Positions 55,046-63,588 of a stretch of DNA of 64,000 nt are shown here, in pieces. The stretch is from the NCBI RefSeq assembly GCF_014651015.1, contig NZ_BMWB01000015.1:62001-126000 (forward strand), given 5' to 3'. Positions within the stretch are counted from its first letter, which is position 1; the number at the start of each line of letters is the position of its first letter. The stretch comes from Streptomyces xantholiticus (GTDB lineage: Bacteria; Actinomycetota; Actinomycetes; Streptomycetales; Streptomycetaceae). The position numbers were made by a program, and so were the translations under genes. The notes beneath the pieces are model-generated. The model saw only the letters and a program-made list of their open reading frames with translations. It was not told the origin of the DNA and made no database searches.

Positions 55046-57691
55046 TCACTCCCGTCTCAATGCGTCGGACAGCTCGCGGCGGGTGGTGATGCCCAGTTTG
55101 GTGAAGACCCGGCGCAGATGGTTGTCCACCGTGCGCACGGAGAGCGTCAGCCGGTTGGCTATCTCCTTGCTGGACAGCCCGGACGCGGCGAGAAGCGCGA
55201 TCTCCGATTCCCTCCTTGTCAGAGGCGTGGGCGCGGAGGTGAGCGCCAGCAGCGGGGTGACGGCACCCTGGCAGTGCCGGGTCAGCCGGCTCGCCCGTGC
55301 CTCCGCCGCCGTGGCCGCCCGCGCCGAGCCGCTGCCGCGAAGAATTCCGGCCGCGTCGGCCGCTGCCTCGGCCGCCACCAGGTGGGCCCCGATGGCGTGC
55401 AGCCGCTCGGCTGCCGCGAGCAGCGCTTCGGCGTCTCGCGCGGCCATGGCGGCGACCAGGCCGGCCCGCGCACCGGCAAAGGCCCCGTCGCAGCCGGCGG
55501 CCAGCTCGGCGAGGCGTTCACGGACCTGCCGGGCGCCGCCGAGCCGCGCAGCCTCGGTCAGCAGGAGCATTTCCGAGCTGCTGTATTCGGCGGCGCGGGC
55601 CCGGGCGGCGGCCTGGAACAGGACCTCACGGCCGGCCACCAGGTCACCCTTGGCGGCCAGCAGCCAGGCGCGTCCCAGGGCGTCCTCCCCGGCCATGAAC
55701 GGAAACTCCGGATAACTGTCGAAATCCGTGTGGACGCACTCCGCGGTCTCCGTGTCGCCGGTGAGGGCGGCCGCGGCCGCCAGTCCGGACGCGGCGAGCC
55801 GCAGCAGGATCAAGACGTTCTGCTGACGGGCGACGGCGAACGCCTCGGCGTACCAGCGCCGGGAGTCCGCCGCCCGTCCGGCCAGCCAGTGGATGCGCCC
55901 GAGACCCCACGCGAGCCAGGCGGCAGGCTGGGTCGCCCCCGCCTCGACCGCGCTCACGTGGCCGCTCTCCGCGGCGCGGCGGGCGTTCTCCAGATCACCG
56001 GCTGCCGCATACGCCAGGGACAGGGCGGACAGCGACGCCGAAGGGTGCTGGATGACGACGCGTGTGCTGGCGCGCACATGCTCCTCGTAGGCGACGTGCC
56101 CCAGCTCGATGGCCTCGGCCGTGCGGCCGGTGGACCCGAGCCCGAGCACCTTCATCCCGAGCCCGTAGGTGCGCGCCCGGTCGTCCGGTACGGCCTCCCC
56201 TCCCCGCAGGAGGCGAAGCCCGGCCTGCGGCTGTCCGCCGAGGACGTGGATCGCTCCCTGGTCGATGTCCAGGGCGGCGAGCAGGCGAGGGTCGCTGATG
56301 TCGGCGCGCCCTTCGGCATGGGCCTTGAGCGCCTCCTCGGCCCTTCCCGCGCCCCACAGTAGATTCTGTGTGCGCTCCAGGGTGATGATCAGCCGCTCCT
56401 CGTCGGTGCGGGCCAGGGCGTAGGCGTGCGAGAGCACCTGCTCGGCCTCGCCAAGGCGGCCCACCTGGTAAAGGGCCTCTCCTTCGAGGATCCGGGTGCT
56501 GACCGACCGGTGTGTGTCGGGCAGCGCTTGCAGAAGCGTCAGTACCTGCTCGTAGTCGTGTCCGTGGCGGGCGAGCCCGGCCGCCAGGGTGATCAGCTCG
56601 GGGTCCGCGGCCCCGGTCGCCACGAGTTGCCAGGACGCCGTGCGCAGGGCGTCCTCTCGTCGGCGCGACCCCCGGGACTCCAGCTTCTCCAGAAGACCGC
56701 GCAGCAGGCTGCGACGCGCGACGACGGGAAGCTGTGCGCTGATGACCTCGCCGTACAGGGGGTGCGCGAGCGTCACGCTGGTGCGCCGGCCGTCCGCCTG
56801 GACGTGGATCAGGTCGGCTGCTTCCAGCTCGGCCACCGTGGCGGGAGGCACCTGGGCGGTGAGGTCGCTCACACTGAGCGGCTCGGCGAGCGCGAGCAGT
56901 TGGAGAGCGTGGCGGCCGGCCGCATCGACGGTCGCGAGCCTGTTCTCGATCCGCTCCGCGAGCCATCGTGTGCCGGTCGGTGGACCCGACAGCCGCCACA
57001 GCTCGCCATGGCAGGCCAGATCCCCCCGCTCCAGCGCGCCGAGCACCAGTTCCCTCAGGAAGAGCAGATTGCCGTTGCTCGCCCGGTGCAGCTCAAGGCT
57101 CGACCGGCGCTCGACACTGCCGCCGAGGACGGAGGAGAGCACGGCCTCGCTCTCGGTGGGCTGAAGCACCGTCAGGTCGATTCTTCGGATCCGGTCGCAC
57201 TGGTCCAGGGCCCGTACCGCGTCGACGGCCACATGGCCCGATCGGACAGTGGCCACGAGGAACATCACCCCCGCGGTCAGCAGTTGTGTCACCAACACCA
57301 CCGAGGCCGCGTCAAGATGGTGGAGGTCGTCGACGAGCATGACGAAGCGGCCGCGCCCCCCGGTTTCGAAGGCCTTGACCGCTGTCCGGAAGGCAGCGGG
57401 AGGATCCGACAGGTCAAGACCCGGGGGCAGCAGGTGCCCGACCGCGCCCAGGGGAATCCTGGCCGCCGCCGCGGTGGCCATCGTCCTGCCGCCCCGGAAG
57501 CCGCCTGCAACCAGTTCCTCCCAGAACCGTTCGGCCAGACGGCTCTTCCCCACGCCCGCGTCCCCATAGATGATCACTCCGTGGCAGCCGGGATCGTGCC
57601 ACGCGTCACGGAGCATGGCCGTCTGGGCCTCACGCCCCACGAAGGGCCACCGCCCATGCGACACGTCGGGGCGGGGGGTGCGAACAGACAT
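55046..57691 (-). CDS. Large LuxR-family ATP-binding regulator (LAL)
   Basis: An 881-residue regulator. The N-terminal AAA-type ATPase has FVGREAQTAMLRDAW, Walker A IIYGDAGVGKSRLAERFWEEL near residue 40 and Walker B RFVMLVDDLHHLDAAS near 125. A long helical region with TPR-like repeats (residues about 330-800) may sense a ligand. The C-terminal LuxR helix-turn-helix is LTRRESEIALLAASGLSSKEIANRLTLSVRTVDNHLRRVFTKLGITTRREL. LAL proteins often activate antibiotic or sugar-use clusters, but no such cluster is visible. ATG 57691 follows GGAGGG. It is the only long intact gene in the 54-58 kb scar zone. Confidence 0.92.
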   Translation of the reverse strand: MSVRTPRPDVSHGRWPFVGREAQTAMLRDAWHDPGCHGVIIYGDAGVGKSRLAERFWEELVAGGFRGGRTMATAAAARIPLGAVGHLLPPGLDLSDPPAAFRTAVKAFETGGRGRFVMLVDDLHHLDAASVVLVTQLLTAGVMFLVATVRSGHVAVDAVRALDQCDRIRRIDLTVLQPTESEAVLSSVLGGSVERRSSLELHRASNGNLLFLRELVLGALERGDLACHGELWRLSGPPTGTRWLAERIENRLATVDAAGRHALQLLALAEPLSVSDLTAQVPPATVAELEAADLIHVQADGRRTSVTLAHPLYGEVISAQLPVVARRSLLRGLLEKLESRGSRRREDALRTASWQLVATGAADPELITLAAGLARHGHDYEQVLTLLQALPDTHRSVSTRILEGEALYQVGRLGEAEQVLSHAYALARTDEERLIITLERTQNLLWGAGRAEEALKAHAEGRADISDPRLLAALDIDQGAIHVLGGQPQAGLRLLRGGEAVPDDRARTYGLGMKVLGLGSTGRTAEAIELGHVAYEEHVRASTRVVIQHPSASLSALSLAYAAAGDLENARRAAESGHVSAVEAGATQPAAWLAWGLGRIHWLAGRAADSRRWYAEAFAVARQQNVLILLRLAASGLAAAAALTGDTETAECVHTDFDSYPEFPFMAGEDALGRAWLLAAKGDLVAGREVLFQAAARARAAEYSSSEMLLLTEAARLGGARQVRERLAELAAGCDGAFAGARAGLVAAMAARDAEALLAAAERLHAIGAHLVAAEAAADAAGILRGSGSARAATAAEARASRLTRHCQGAVTPLLALTSAPTPLTRRESEIALLAASGLSSKEIANRLTLSVRTVDNHLRRVFTKLGITTRRELSDALRRE

Positions 57692-58079
57692 GGAACCCTC
57701 CGGGATGTGCGCCCTGACGGCCGGCACTCACGCCGGGTCACGGCGGCCCGCTCCCTCGATGGGCAGCACCTGGCTGTCACGCCAGCCGGCGGGCGGCTTC
57801 CGCAGAGTGGGGACCGACCGTGAAAGCAAGCCGTCGGACAGACCCTACAGACCAGGACCTGTCAGCCGAAACCGCATTGCGCTCCCGTCTCGGGCTGCCC
57901 GCAGATCACATCTGCCTTCCGTAGCCCCTGACCAGCTCCCATGTGGCGGGGTGCCCTTCCTCAATTCCATCCGGTGGTCATCCGGGATCCGGTGGTGTTC
58001 GGATATCGGCGACCGGTGGCGGCGTCCGCGAGTGGAAACCCGGGGGCGCGGCCAGGCCGGTGCCGCGGTAGGAATTCGA
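57692..58079. other. Spacer between LAL regulator and phosphotransferase remnant
   Basis: About 390 bp without a recognisable gene. The right half (from about 58000) may be the decayed middle of the phosphotransferase gene but cannot be read with confidence. The LAL promoter should lie at its left end. Confidence 0.4.
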
Positions 58080-58419
58080 CGAAGGGCCGCTCACCGACGG
58101 GTCTGGTGTGGACATGGGCCTCGTGGGGCGCGGCCGACCTCGACGTGGCGCACTGCTCGACCGCGCTCGCCCTGCTGCACGGCCCGGACGAAGGCATGCG
58201 CTTCGCGGACCGGTACGCCGCCGAGGGCGGCCGGCTGTCGCTCGACCCGGCCGACCACCTCTACTGGCGCATGCTCGACGCGCTCGCCTTCGCCCCGGAC
58301 GCGGAGAAGGTCGCCGTTCCCTGGCGGGAGTCGGGCCGTACCGACCTGACCGACCGCCCCGCTGCTCACCCACCGCCTCGAGGACTACCTCGAGGCCCTG
58401 CTCCACCGCTACGGCTGAG
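58080..58419 (+). pseudogene. Phosphotransferase (APH-fold) C-terminal remnant
   Basis: The plus strand reads TGLVWTWASWGAADLDVAHCSTALALLHGPDEGMRFADRYAAEGGRLSLDPADHLYWRMLDALAFAPDAEKVAVPWRESGRTDLT. A frameshift near 58355 then gives LTHRLEDYLEALLHRYG and TGA. The WASWGAADLDVAHC string is the region just after the DFG-like metal site of APH-type kinases. The catalytic HxD loop and N-lobe are missing. Confidence 0.75.
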
Positions 58420-58472
58420 GCTCCCGGACGGGCGGGAGTCCTTCGCGCCCCGCCCGGCGGCTCACCGGGCGG

Positions 58473-58985
58473 TCACCACTTGAACAGCACTCCGCGCCAT
58501 GTCCATCCCCCGCCGAGGACCGCGTTCCGCAGAGGGTTCTTCATGTCCCGCGAGTCGAAGTGGAACGTCTCGACCTTGTGACGGCGGCCGTCGGCGCCTT
58601 TCTCGTACGTCCACTCCCTGTGGACCGTGGTCGCCGGCCCACGGCCGTAAGTGCGCGACGTGGTCAGCCCGGGCGGATCCCCGATCCGCGTCACCTCCCA
58701 CTGCTCGTCGAGGGTCCGCACCTCGTGCTTGTCAGGGACCAGGCGCATCCGGGTCCTGATGGTCCGCTCCACCTGCTTACGGGCGAAGGAGACGCCCGTG
58801 GCAGGCTCCAGGAGCCGCCACTCCGCCACCAGGTCGGCCTTCTCCTTCGGAAGGGCGTTGCGCACCCGGTACGGCACGTCCGGCCCGTTGAGCGCGAGCA
58901 GAGCGGTCCGGAGCTCCGCGGCGGCAAGCGGTGCGACTCCGGCCTCGGGGTGTCTGGTGCCGGTCAGTCGGCGGAAGAGGCCCAT
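58473..58985 (-). CDS. Conserved hypothetical protein, 170 residues
   Basis: A soluble mixed alpha/beta protein: MGLFRRLTGTRHPEAGVAPLAAAELRTALLALNGPDVPYRVRNALPKEKADLVAEWRLLEPATGVSFARKQVERTIRTRMRLVPDKHEVRTLDEQWEVTRIGDPPGLTTSRTYGRGPATTVHREWTYEKGADGRRHKVETFHFDSRDMKNPLRNAVLGGGWTW. The regular beta-strand pattern (EWRLLEP, IRTRMRLVPDKHEVRTLDEQWEV) suggests a small beta barrel or sheet. No family recognised. The 5' end touches the aldo/keto reductase gene (4-bp gap), so it is probably the last gene of the same transcript. Confidence 0.72.
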   Translation of the reverse strand: MGLFRRLTGTRHPEAGVAPLAAAELRTALLALNGPDVPYRVRNALPKEKADLVAEWRLLEPATGVSFARKQVERTIRTRMRLVPDKHEVRTLDEQWEVTRIGDPPGLTTSRTYGRGPATTVHREWTYEKGADGRRHKVETFHFDSRDMKNPLRNAVLGGGWTWRGVLFKW

Positions 58986-58989
58986 CGGT

Positions 58990-59886
58990 TCAACCCACGG
59001 CCCCGGTCCGGGCCAGCAGGGTCATCTCGTCGTCCGAGAGCCGCAGGGCGCCGGCCGCCACGTTCTCTGCCAGGTGGTCCGGGTTGCCTGTGCCCGGGAT
59101 CGCCAGGACGTGCGGGCCGCGCTGCAGTGTCCAGGCGAGCCGGATCTGCGCGGGGCTCACGCCGTGGGCGCGGGCGACGGTGGTGACCTCTTCGCTGTCC
59201 GTGGCGCTCGCGCCGGCTTCGCGGCCCGCGCCCGCGATGGCGAAGAACGGCACGAAGGCCACGCCCTGTTCACCGCAGGCGTCCAGGAACGCGTTGTGCT
59301 CCGGCGAGGCACCCACCCCGAACGGGTTCTGCACGCACACCACCGGCGCGATGGCCCGGGCCTCCGCCAGTTGCTTCGGCCTCACGTGCGACACGCCCAG
59401 GTGCCGGACGAGCCCGGCGTCCCTCAGTTCGGCGAGCGCCCCGAAGTGCTCGGCGAGGGAGTCGTTCTCCTTGCTGCGCGGCATGCGCAGGTTCACCACG
59501 TCCAGATGGTCGCGGCCGAGCTGTCGCAGGTTCTCCTCGACCTGCCCCCTCAGTTGCTCCGGCCTGGCCCACCACCACTCCCCCGACGGGTCTCGGCCCG
59601 GCCAGACCTTGGTGGTGATGACGAGGTCGTCCGGGTACGGCGCGAGGGCCCGGTTGATCAGCTCGTTCGCGGAGCGCGTCGAAGAGAAGTAGAACGCCGC
59701 GGTGTCGATGTGGTTCACGCCGAGGTCGACCGCCCGGCGCAGCACCGCGATCGCCCGGTCACGGTCGCTCGGACTGCCGTCCGCCTTCTCCGTCAGCCGC
59801 ATCGCGCCGAACCCGATCCGGTTGACCGCCAGGTCCCCCAGCCGCCAACTCCCGGCCACAGCCGCGTCGATCGTCTGCGAAGTCAT
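58990..59886 (-). CDS. Aldo/keto reductase
   Basis: A 298-residue NADPH-dependent oxidoreductase with the TIM-barrel AKR pattern. GFGAMRLTEKADG near 23 and DTAAFYFSSTRSANELINRAL near 60 (catalytic Asp/Tyr) come first. VITTKVWPGRDP with the catalytic Lys and LDVVNLRMPR follow, and VVCVQNPFG and LAWTLQRGPHVLAIPGTGNPDHLAENV form the NADPH end. ATG 59886 starts MTSQTIDAAVAGSWRLGDLAVNRIGFGAMRL. Its first 128 bp overlap the 3' end of the helicase frame on the same strand, which is odd (see findings). Confidence 0.93.
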   Translation of the reverse strand: MTSQTIDAAVAGSWRLGDLAVNRIGFGAMRLTEKADGSPSDRDRAIAVLRRAVDLGVNHIDTAAFYFSSTRSANELINRALAPYPDDLVITTKVWPGRDPSGEWWWARPEQLRGQVEENLRQLGRDHLDVVNLRMPRSKENDSLAEHFGALAELRDAGLVRHLGVSHVRPKQLAEARAIAPVVCVQNPFGVGASPEHNAFLDACGEQGVAFVPFFAIAGAGREAGASATDSEEVTTVARAHGVSPAQIRLAWTLQRGPHVLAIPGTGNPDHLAENVAAGALRLSDDEMTLLARTGAVG

Positions 59887-61927
59887 CCCAGGAGTCTGAC
59901 ACGCGCCCCGCCGGCGCATCGGCCGGCGGCGCTCGGAAGCCCTGCAGCTGCGGCGGCAGGGGGCGGCTGTGGAGGACGTCGAGGCGGGACACGGCGCGGG
60001 TGAGCACCACGTACAGGCGATGCAGTCCGCGCACCTCCGCCTCGGCGATCGCCGTGGGTTCGGCAACGACGACATGGTCGTACTCGAGGCCCTTGGCGAG
60101 GGCCGCCGGCAGGACGGTGACCCGGTCAGGGAGCCCGCCCGGCAGGCCGAGCCGCAGGGCGGCGCGCAGGCGGTCCGTGTCCTGGGCCGTCGCCATGACG
60201 GCGATCGAGCCTTCGCGCTCCAAGGCCTCGCGGACCGCCTCGACCGTGGCGGAGGCGATGTTCTCGACCCGGCGCACCGTCAACTCGCCGTCATGGCGGA
60301 GCGACCGGGCGGCCGGCACGTCGACACCGAGCGCATCGACGAGACGGTCGGCGTACTCGATGACGGCCGCCGGCACGCGAAAGCCGGTGGTCAGCTGGAC
60401 CACGTCGGCCCGTTCCTTTCCGAGGTGCGCGAGTTGCTCTCGCCAGTGGCGGGCGGCCCAGGGCGTGGTTCCCTGCGCGAGGTCGCCCAGCACGGTGAGG
60501 GAGCCGAAGCCCGCCCGGCGCGCGATGACGCGGCACTGCATGGGGGACAGGTCCTGAGCCTCGTCCACGACGATGTGGCCGTAGCCCTCGGGGCGTTCGA
60601 TCAGTCCGGCAAGCTCGTCGAGGAGTACGAGATCGGCCGCCGACCACTTCGCGGAGCGGTACGAACGCGGGGGCCGGTCCCATCGGACCGCCTCCCGCTC
60701 GCCCGGAGCGAGCAGCGGGTCACGGGGATCCGTGAGCAGTTGAGCCAGCACCTCCTCCGGCTGCGTCCTCGGCCAGACGGCGTCCACGAACCCACCGATC
60801 GCGCGCGACCTGCCGATCCGCCGCACCCATGCGTTGCCCATGGGCCCGGCACGTCGCTCCGCCTGCAGTTGAACGGCCCGTACGGCGCGGCTGCGGACCC
60901 GTTCGCGGCCGACTGCATACCCAGGCGTTTCCTCGCGCACCTCCGCGACGATCCTCTCGAGTTCGTCGACCGGTATCCGCCAGCGGTACGACCCATCGGG
61001 AACGGTGACCGGTTCGGTCGGCGGCGCCACCCGGGCGTAGAGCGCGCGGCGCAGAACCGCCGCCATACGGATGTCGTGCTTGACCACCGCCGCGGCCTCC
61101 AAGTCGTGCGCGCGGACGTCGTGCCGGGCGATCTCGTCCTCGACGGTCGACTGGCGGATGTCGATCTCGCCGAGTGCCGGCAGCACCTCGGAGATGTAGG
61201 AGAGGAAGGTCCGGTTGGGTCCCACGATCAGCAGACCGCTGCGCCGCAGACGCTGCGGATACGTGTAGAGCAGATACGCGGCCCGGTGCAGTCCGACGGC
61301 GGTCTTGCCGGTGCCGGGCGCGCCCTGGACGCAGAGCGTGCGGGCCGGTTCGGCGCGTACGAGGTCGTCCTGCTCGGGCTGGATCGTTGCGGCGATGTCT
61401 CGCATCGGGCCTACGCGGGGCCGCTCGATCTCCCCGGCCACGATCGCACTCGCCCCGGCGGCCTCCCCCCGGCCCAGCCGCTCGTCCTCCAGGCTTGTGA
61501 GGTCGGCCGAGTCGCCCTTGCCGAAGGGCGCCCAGCCGAACCGTCGGCGTACCTCGACGCCCTGCGGATCCCCGGCGCTCGCCTGGTAGAAGGCACGCGA
61601 GACGGGGGCGCGCCAGTCGATGACGAGCGGCGGGTCGGCAGGGTGCCGGCTGATGCGACGGCGGCCGATGTGGTGGCTCTGGCCGTCCACCTGGTCGAGG
61701 CGGCCGAAGAACAGTGGGCCGGGCGGCTGCTCGCGCAGTTCCTTGACCTGACTGCGGAACCGGTGGCCGAGGGTTTCGGCGTCAGCGCCGGAGGCGGAGA
61801 CGTCGGCGCCTGTGGCGACGCGGTGGTCAGCGGCGTCCAGCATGGCGGCCAGGGCGGCACGGCAGGTGTCGTGGAAGGCGCGTTCCTCTTCGAGGGCACG
61901 GCCGAGGGCATGGTTCGGGGACGTCAT
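59759..61927 (-). CDS. HelD/HelR-like UvrD-superfamily helicase (RNA polymerase-associated)
   Basis: A 722-residue superfamily 1 ATPase. RTLCVQGAPGTGKTAVGLHRAAYLLYTYP near 200 is Walker A. HIVVDEAQDLSPMQCRVIARRAGFGSLTVLGDLAQGTTPWA near 480 is motif II-III. VVVAEPTAIAEAEVRGLHRLYVVLTRAVSRLDVLHSRPLPPQL is motif VI at the end of the fold. The long N-terminal coiled region (ALEEERAFHDTCRAALAAMLDAADHR) and size are those of HelD-type proteins that release stalled RNA polymerase; HelR confers rifamycin tolerance. ATG 61927 has TATTCT 7 nt upstream (leaderless candidate). The last 60 residues are low-complexity and overlap the reductase gene. Confidence 0.85.
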   Translation of the reverse strand: MTSPNHALGRALEEERAFHDTCRAALAAMLDAADHRVATGADVSASGADAETLGHRFRSQVKELREQPPGPLFFGRLDQVDGQSHHIGRRRISRHPADPPLVIDWRAPVSRAFYQASAGDPQGVEVRRRFGWAPFGKGDSADLTSLEDERLGRGEAAGASAIVAGEIERPRVGPMRDIAATIQPEQDDLVRAEPARTLCVQGAPGTGKTAVGLHRAAYLLYTYPQRLRRSGLLIVGPNRTFLSYISEVLPALGEIDIRQSTVEDEIARHDVRAHDLEAAAVVKHDIRMAAVLRRALYARVAPPTEPVTVPDGSYRWRIPVDELERIVAEVREETPGYAVGRERVRSRAVRAVQLQAERRAGPMGNAWVRRIGRSRAIGGFVDAVWPRTQPEEVLAQLLTDPRDPLLAPGEREAVRWDRPPRSYRSAKWSAADLVLLDELAGLIERPEGYGHIVVDEAQDLSPMQCRVIARRAGFGSLTVLGDLAQGTTPWAARHWREQLAHLGKERADVVQLTTGFRVPAAVIEYADRLVDALGVDVPAARSLRHDGELTVRRVENIASATVEAVREALEREGSIAVMATAQDTDRLRAALRLGLPGGLPDRVTVLPAALAKGLEYDHVVVAEPTAIAEAEVRGLHRLYVVLTRAVSRLDVLHSRPLPPQLQGFRAPPADAPAGRVSDSWDDFADDRRGCGRELAAGGPGGQPDRVRRDAADGEGGRQSERP

Positions 61928-61970
61928 TCACCCGAGAATAACGCAACCGAGTAACATTTCTTTCCAGGTA

Positions 61971-62597
61971 TCACGTAAGCCCGGTGTGCAACTGGGCGAA
62001 TGCCAGCTCCGCCGCCGCCACCGCGTCCTGTGCGACCTTCTCCGCGCGCTCGCCCGCCTCGATCCGCCGCCAGTTCTCCTCGGCGAGGATGCGCTGCACG
62101 GCCACGATCTGCCCGGCCGCGAGCCGCGCGGCGAGCCCCGACGCCCCCGCCTCACCCAGCGCCTCCGCCAGGGCCCGCTCGGACCTGCCCTGATAGGCGT
62201 AGAGCCGCGCCACCAGACTTGGCGTCCCGTAGAGCAGGCGGTGGAAGGCGAGCACGCCCGGCTCGTCGTTCAGTCCGGTCACCGGGTCCCGTCGCGCCAG
62301 ACCGTCGAGGAAGTGGCGGCGCAGCGCCTCGAGCGGCGCGACGCCGGCCGGGCGGGCCGCCACCACCCGGGCGGCCTCGTCCTCGTGGTCGGCGAATCGG
62401 TGCAGCGCCAGGTCCTCCTTGGCGGGGAAGTAGCGGAACAGCGTCGGCTTCGAGACGTCCGCGGCGGCCGCGACCTCGGCGACGGAGACGGCGTCGAAAC
62501 CCCGTTCGAGGAAGAGCGCGATCGCGGCGTCGGAGATCGCCCGGTACGTGAGGCGCTTCTTGCGTTCCCGCAGCCCCGGCCCCGTCTCTCCACTCAT
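61971..62597 (-). CDS. TetR-family regulator, downstream of a coupled pair
   Basis: A 208-residue regulator. The helix-turn-helix RKKRLTYRAISDAAIALFLERGFDAVSVAEVAAAADVSKPTLFRYFPAKEDLALHRF is at residues 12-65. The C-terminal helical domain (AEENWRRIEAGERAEKVAQDAVAAAELAFAQL) is the ligand side, typical of AcrR-type repressors. ATG 62597 overlaps the TGA of the other TetR gene by four bases (ATGA), so the two are translationally coupled. It lies 43 bp from the helicase gene on the same strand, a possible target. Confidence 0.92.
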   Translation of the reverse strand: MSGETGPGLRERKKRLTYRAISDAAIALFLERGFDAVSVAEVAAAADVSKPTLFRYFPAKEDLALHRFADHEDEAARVVAARPAGVAPLEALRRHFLDGLARRDPVTGLNDEPGVLAFHRLLYGTPSLVARLYAYQGRSERALAEALGEAGASGLAARLAAGQIVAVQRILAEENWRRIEAGERAEKVAQDAVAAAELAFAQLHTGLT

Positions 62598-63412
62598 GTC
62601 TCTTCGCCTTCCTTGCCCGCCGCCTCTTCGTCCCGGGCGCGCCTGTCGACCAGCGCCCCCACACCGTCCAGCAGGCGCTCCAGACCGAAGACGAACTCGA
62701 AGTCCTTGCCGTCCGGCTCGTACATCACCCTCGACCTCAGCACTTCGGCGAGAGCCGGGTAGCGCTCGGGGTCGGCGAAGCGTTCGAGGGTCTCGGCGTA
62801 TCGGCGCATGACCACCTCGGGCGCCTCGCCGCTCGCCGCGACGGCCGCGCCCACATCCCCTACGACCAGGGCCTCGTTCCGTACGAAGCCGCCGATCAGC
62901 ATGATCACGGAGATCTTCTCGGCCCCGTCGAGGCCCGTGTCCGCGAGCGCGGCGAGGCCACGGTCCCACCAGGCGACCGAGTTGGGCGTGGCGGGCGGAC
63001 CGCAGACCGGGATGCGCAGCATCCACAGGTTCCGGTGGAACACCTCGCGCCGCGCCCGGGCCCAGGCAGACAGCGCCTCGCGCCAGCCGGTCCCGGGGGG
63101 CGGCGGCGCCGGCGGCAGGCCGACGGCCGCCTCCTGCATCAGGACGTAGAGCTCGTCCTTGGCGGCGACGTACCGGTAAAGGGACATCGTCGACACGCCG
63201 AGCTCCTTGGCGACCCTGCCCATGGAGACCGCCGCGAGCCCTTCGGCCGATGCGAGGGCCATGGCGGCCGCGACGATCCGCTCGACACCGATCCCCGGCT
63301 TGGGGCCCTTTCCGGGGCGCTCCCGCAGACCCCATGCCGCCTCGATGCTCGCTGGCAGCCCGGTGCGGGTGCGTGTACCGCCCGGGTCTCGCTTGCGTCC
63401 GTTGCCCGCCAT
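62594..63412 (-). CDS. TetR-family regulator with TetR_C-type ligand domain
   Basis: A 272-residue regulator. After a 40-residue basic lead-in comes the helix-turn-helix GIGVERIVAAAMALASAEGLAAVSMGRVAKELGVSTMSLYRYVAAKDELYVLMQEAAV. A larger C-terminal domain with TetR(class B)-like sequence follows (WREALSAWARARREVFHRNLWMLRIPVCGPPATPNSVAWWDRGLAALADTGLDGAEKISVIMLIGGFVRNEALV). ATG 63412 follows GGCGGAGG. Operator-like inverted repeats lie upstream at 63487-63503 and 63511-63521. It is the first gene of a regulator pair. Confidence 0.93.
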   Translation of the reverse strand: MAGNGRKRDPGGTRTRTGLPASIEAAWGLRERPGKGPKPGIGVERIVAAAMALASAEGLAAVSMGRVAKELGVSTMSLYRYVAAKDELYVLMQEAAVGLPPAPPPPGTGWREALSAWARARREVFHRNLWMLRIPVCGPPATPNSVAWWDRGLAALADTGLDGAEKISVIMLIGGFVRNEALVVGDVGAAVAASGEAPEVVMRRYAETLERFADPERYPALAEVLRSRVMYEPDGKDFEFVFGLERLLDGVGALVDRRARDEEAAGKEGEET

Positions 63413-63486
63413 CGCCTCCGCCGCCCTCTGACCGCCGACCGCGCTCCGTCGCCGCACCCTCTCGCGCCTGAGGCACATCCTAGTAA

Positions 63487-63503
63487 TGCGTAACCCTTAC
63501 GCA
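63487..63503. promoter_or_regulatory. Inverted-repeat operator upstream of the TetR pair
   Basis: TGCGTAACCCTTACGCA has 7-bp perfect arms around CCC. A second, shorter repeat GTATGGCATAC follows at 63511-63521. They lie 75-110 bp before the first TetR ATG, in the usual place for TetR autoregulation and divergent control. Confidence 0.75.
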
Positions 63504-63588
63504 GTGTCGCGTATGGCATACACAGGAGGAGTGTCGTCGACATGAGCCCTCGGCACGTACCGCCGACTCGGGGTTTCGGGGGCGCTGT

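Noticed and set aside
61928..61970. Rifamycin-associated element upstream of the HelR-like helicase
   Set aside because: No inverted repeat of the expected kind lies in the short spacer. A rifamycin-resistance role is therefore only a family-based possibility.
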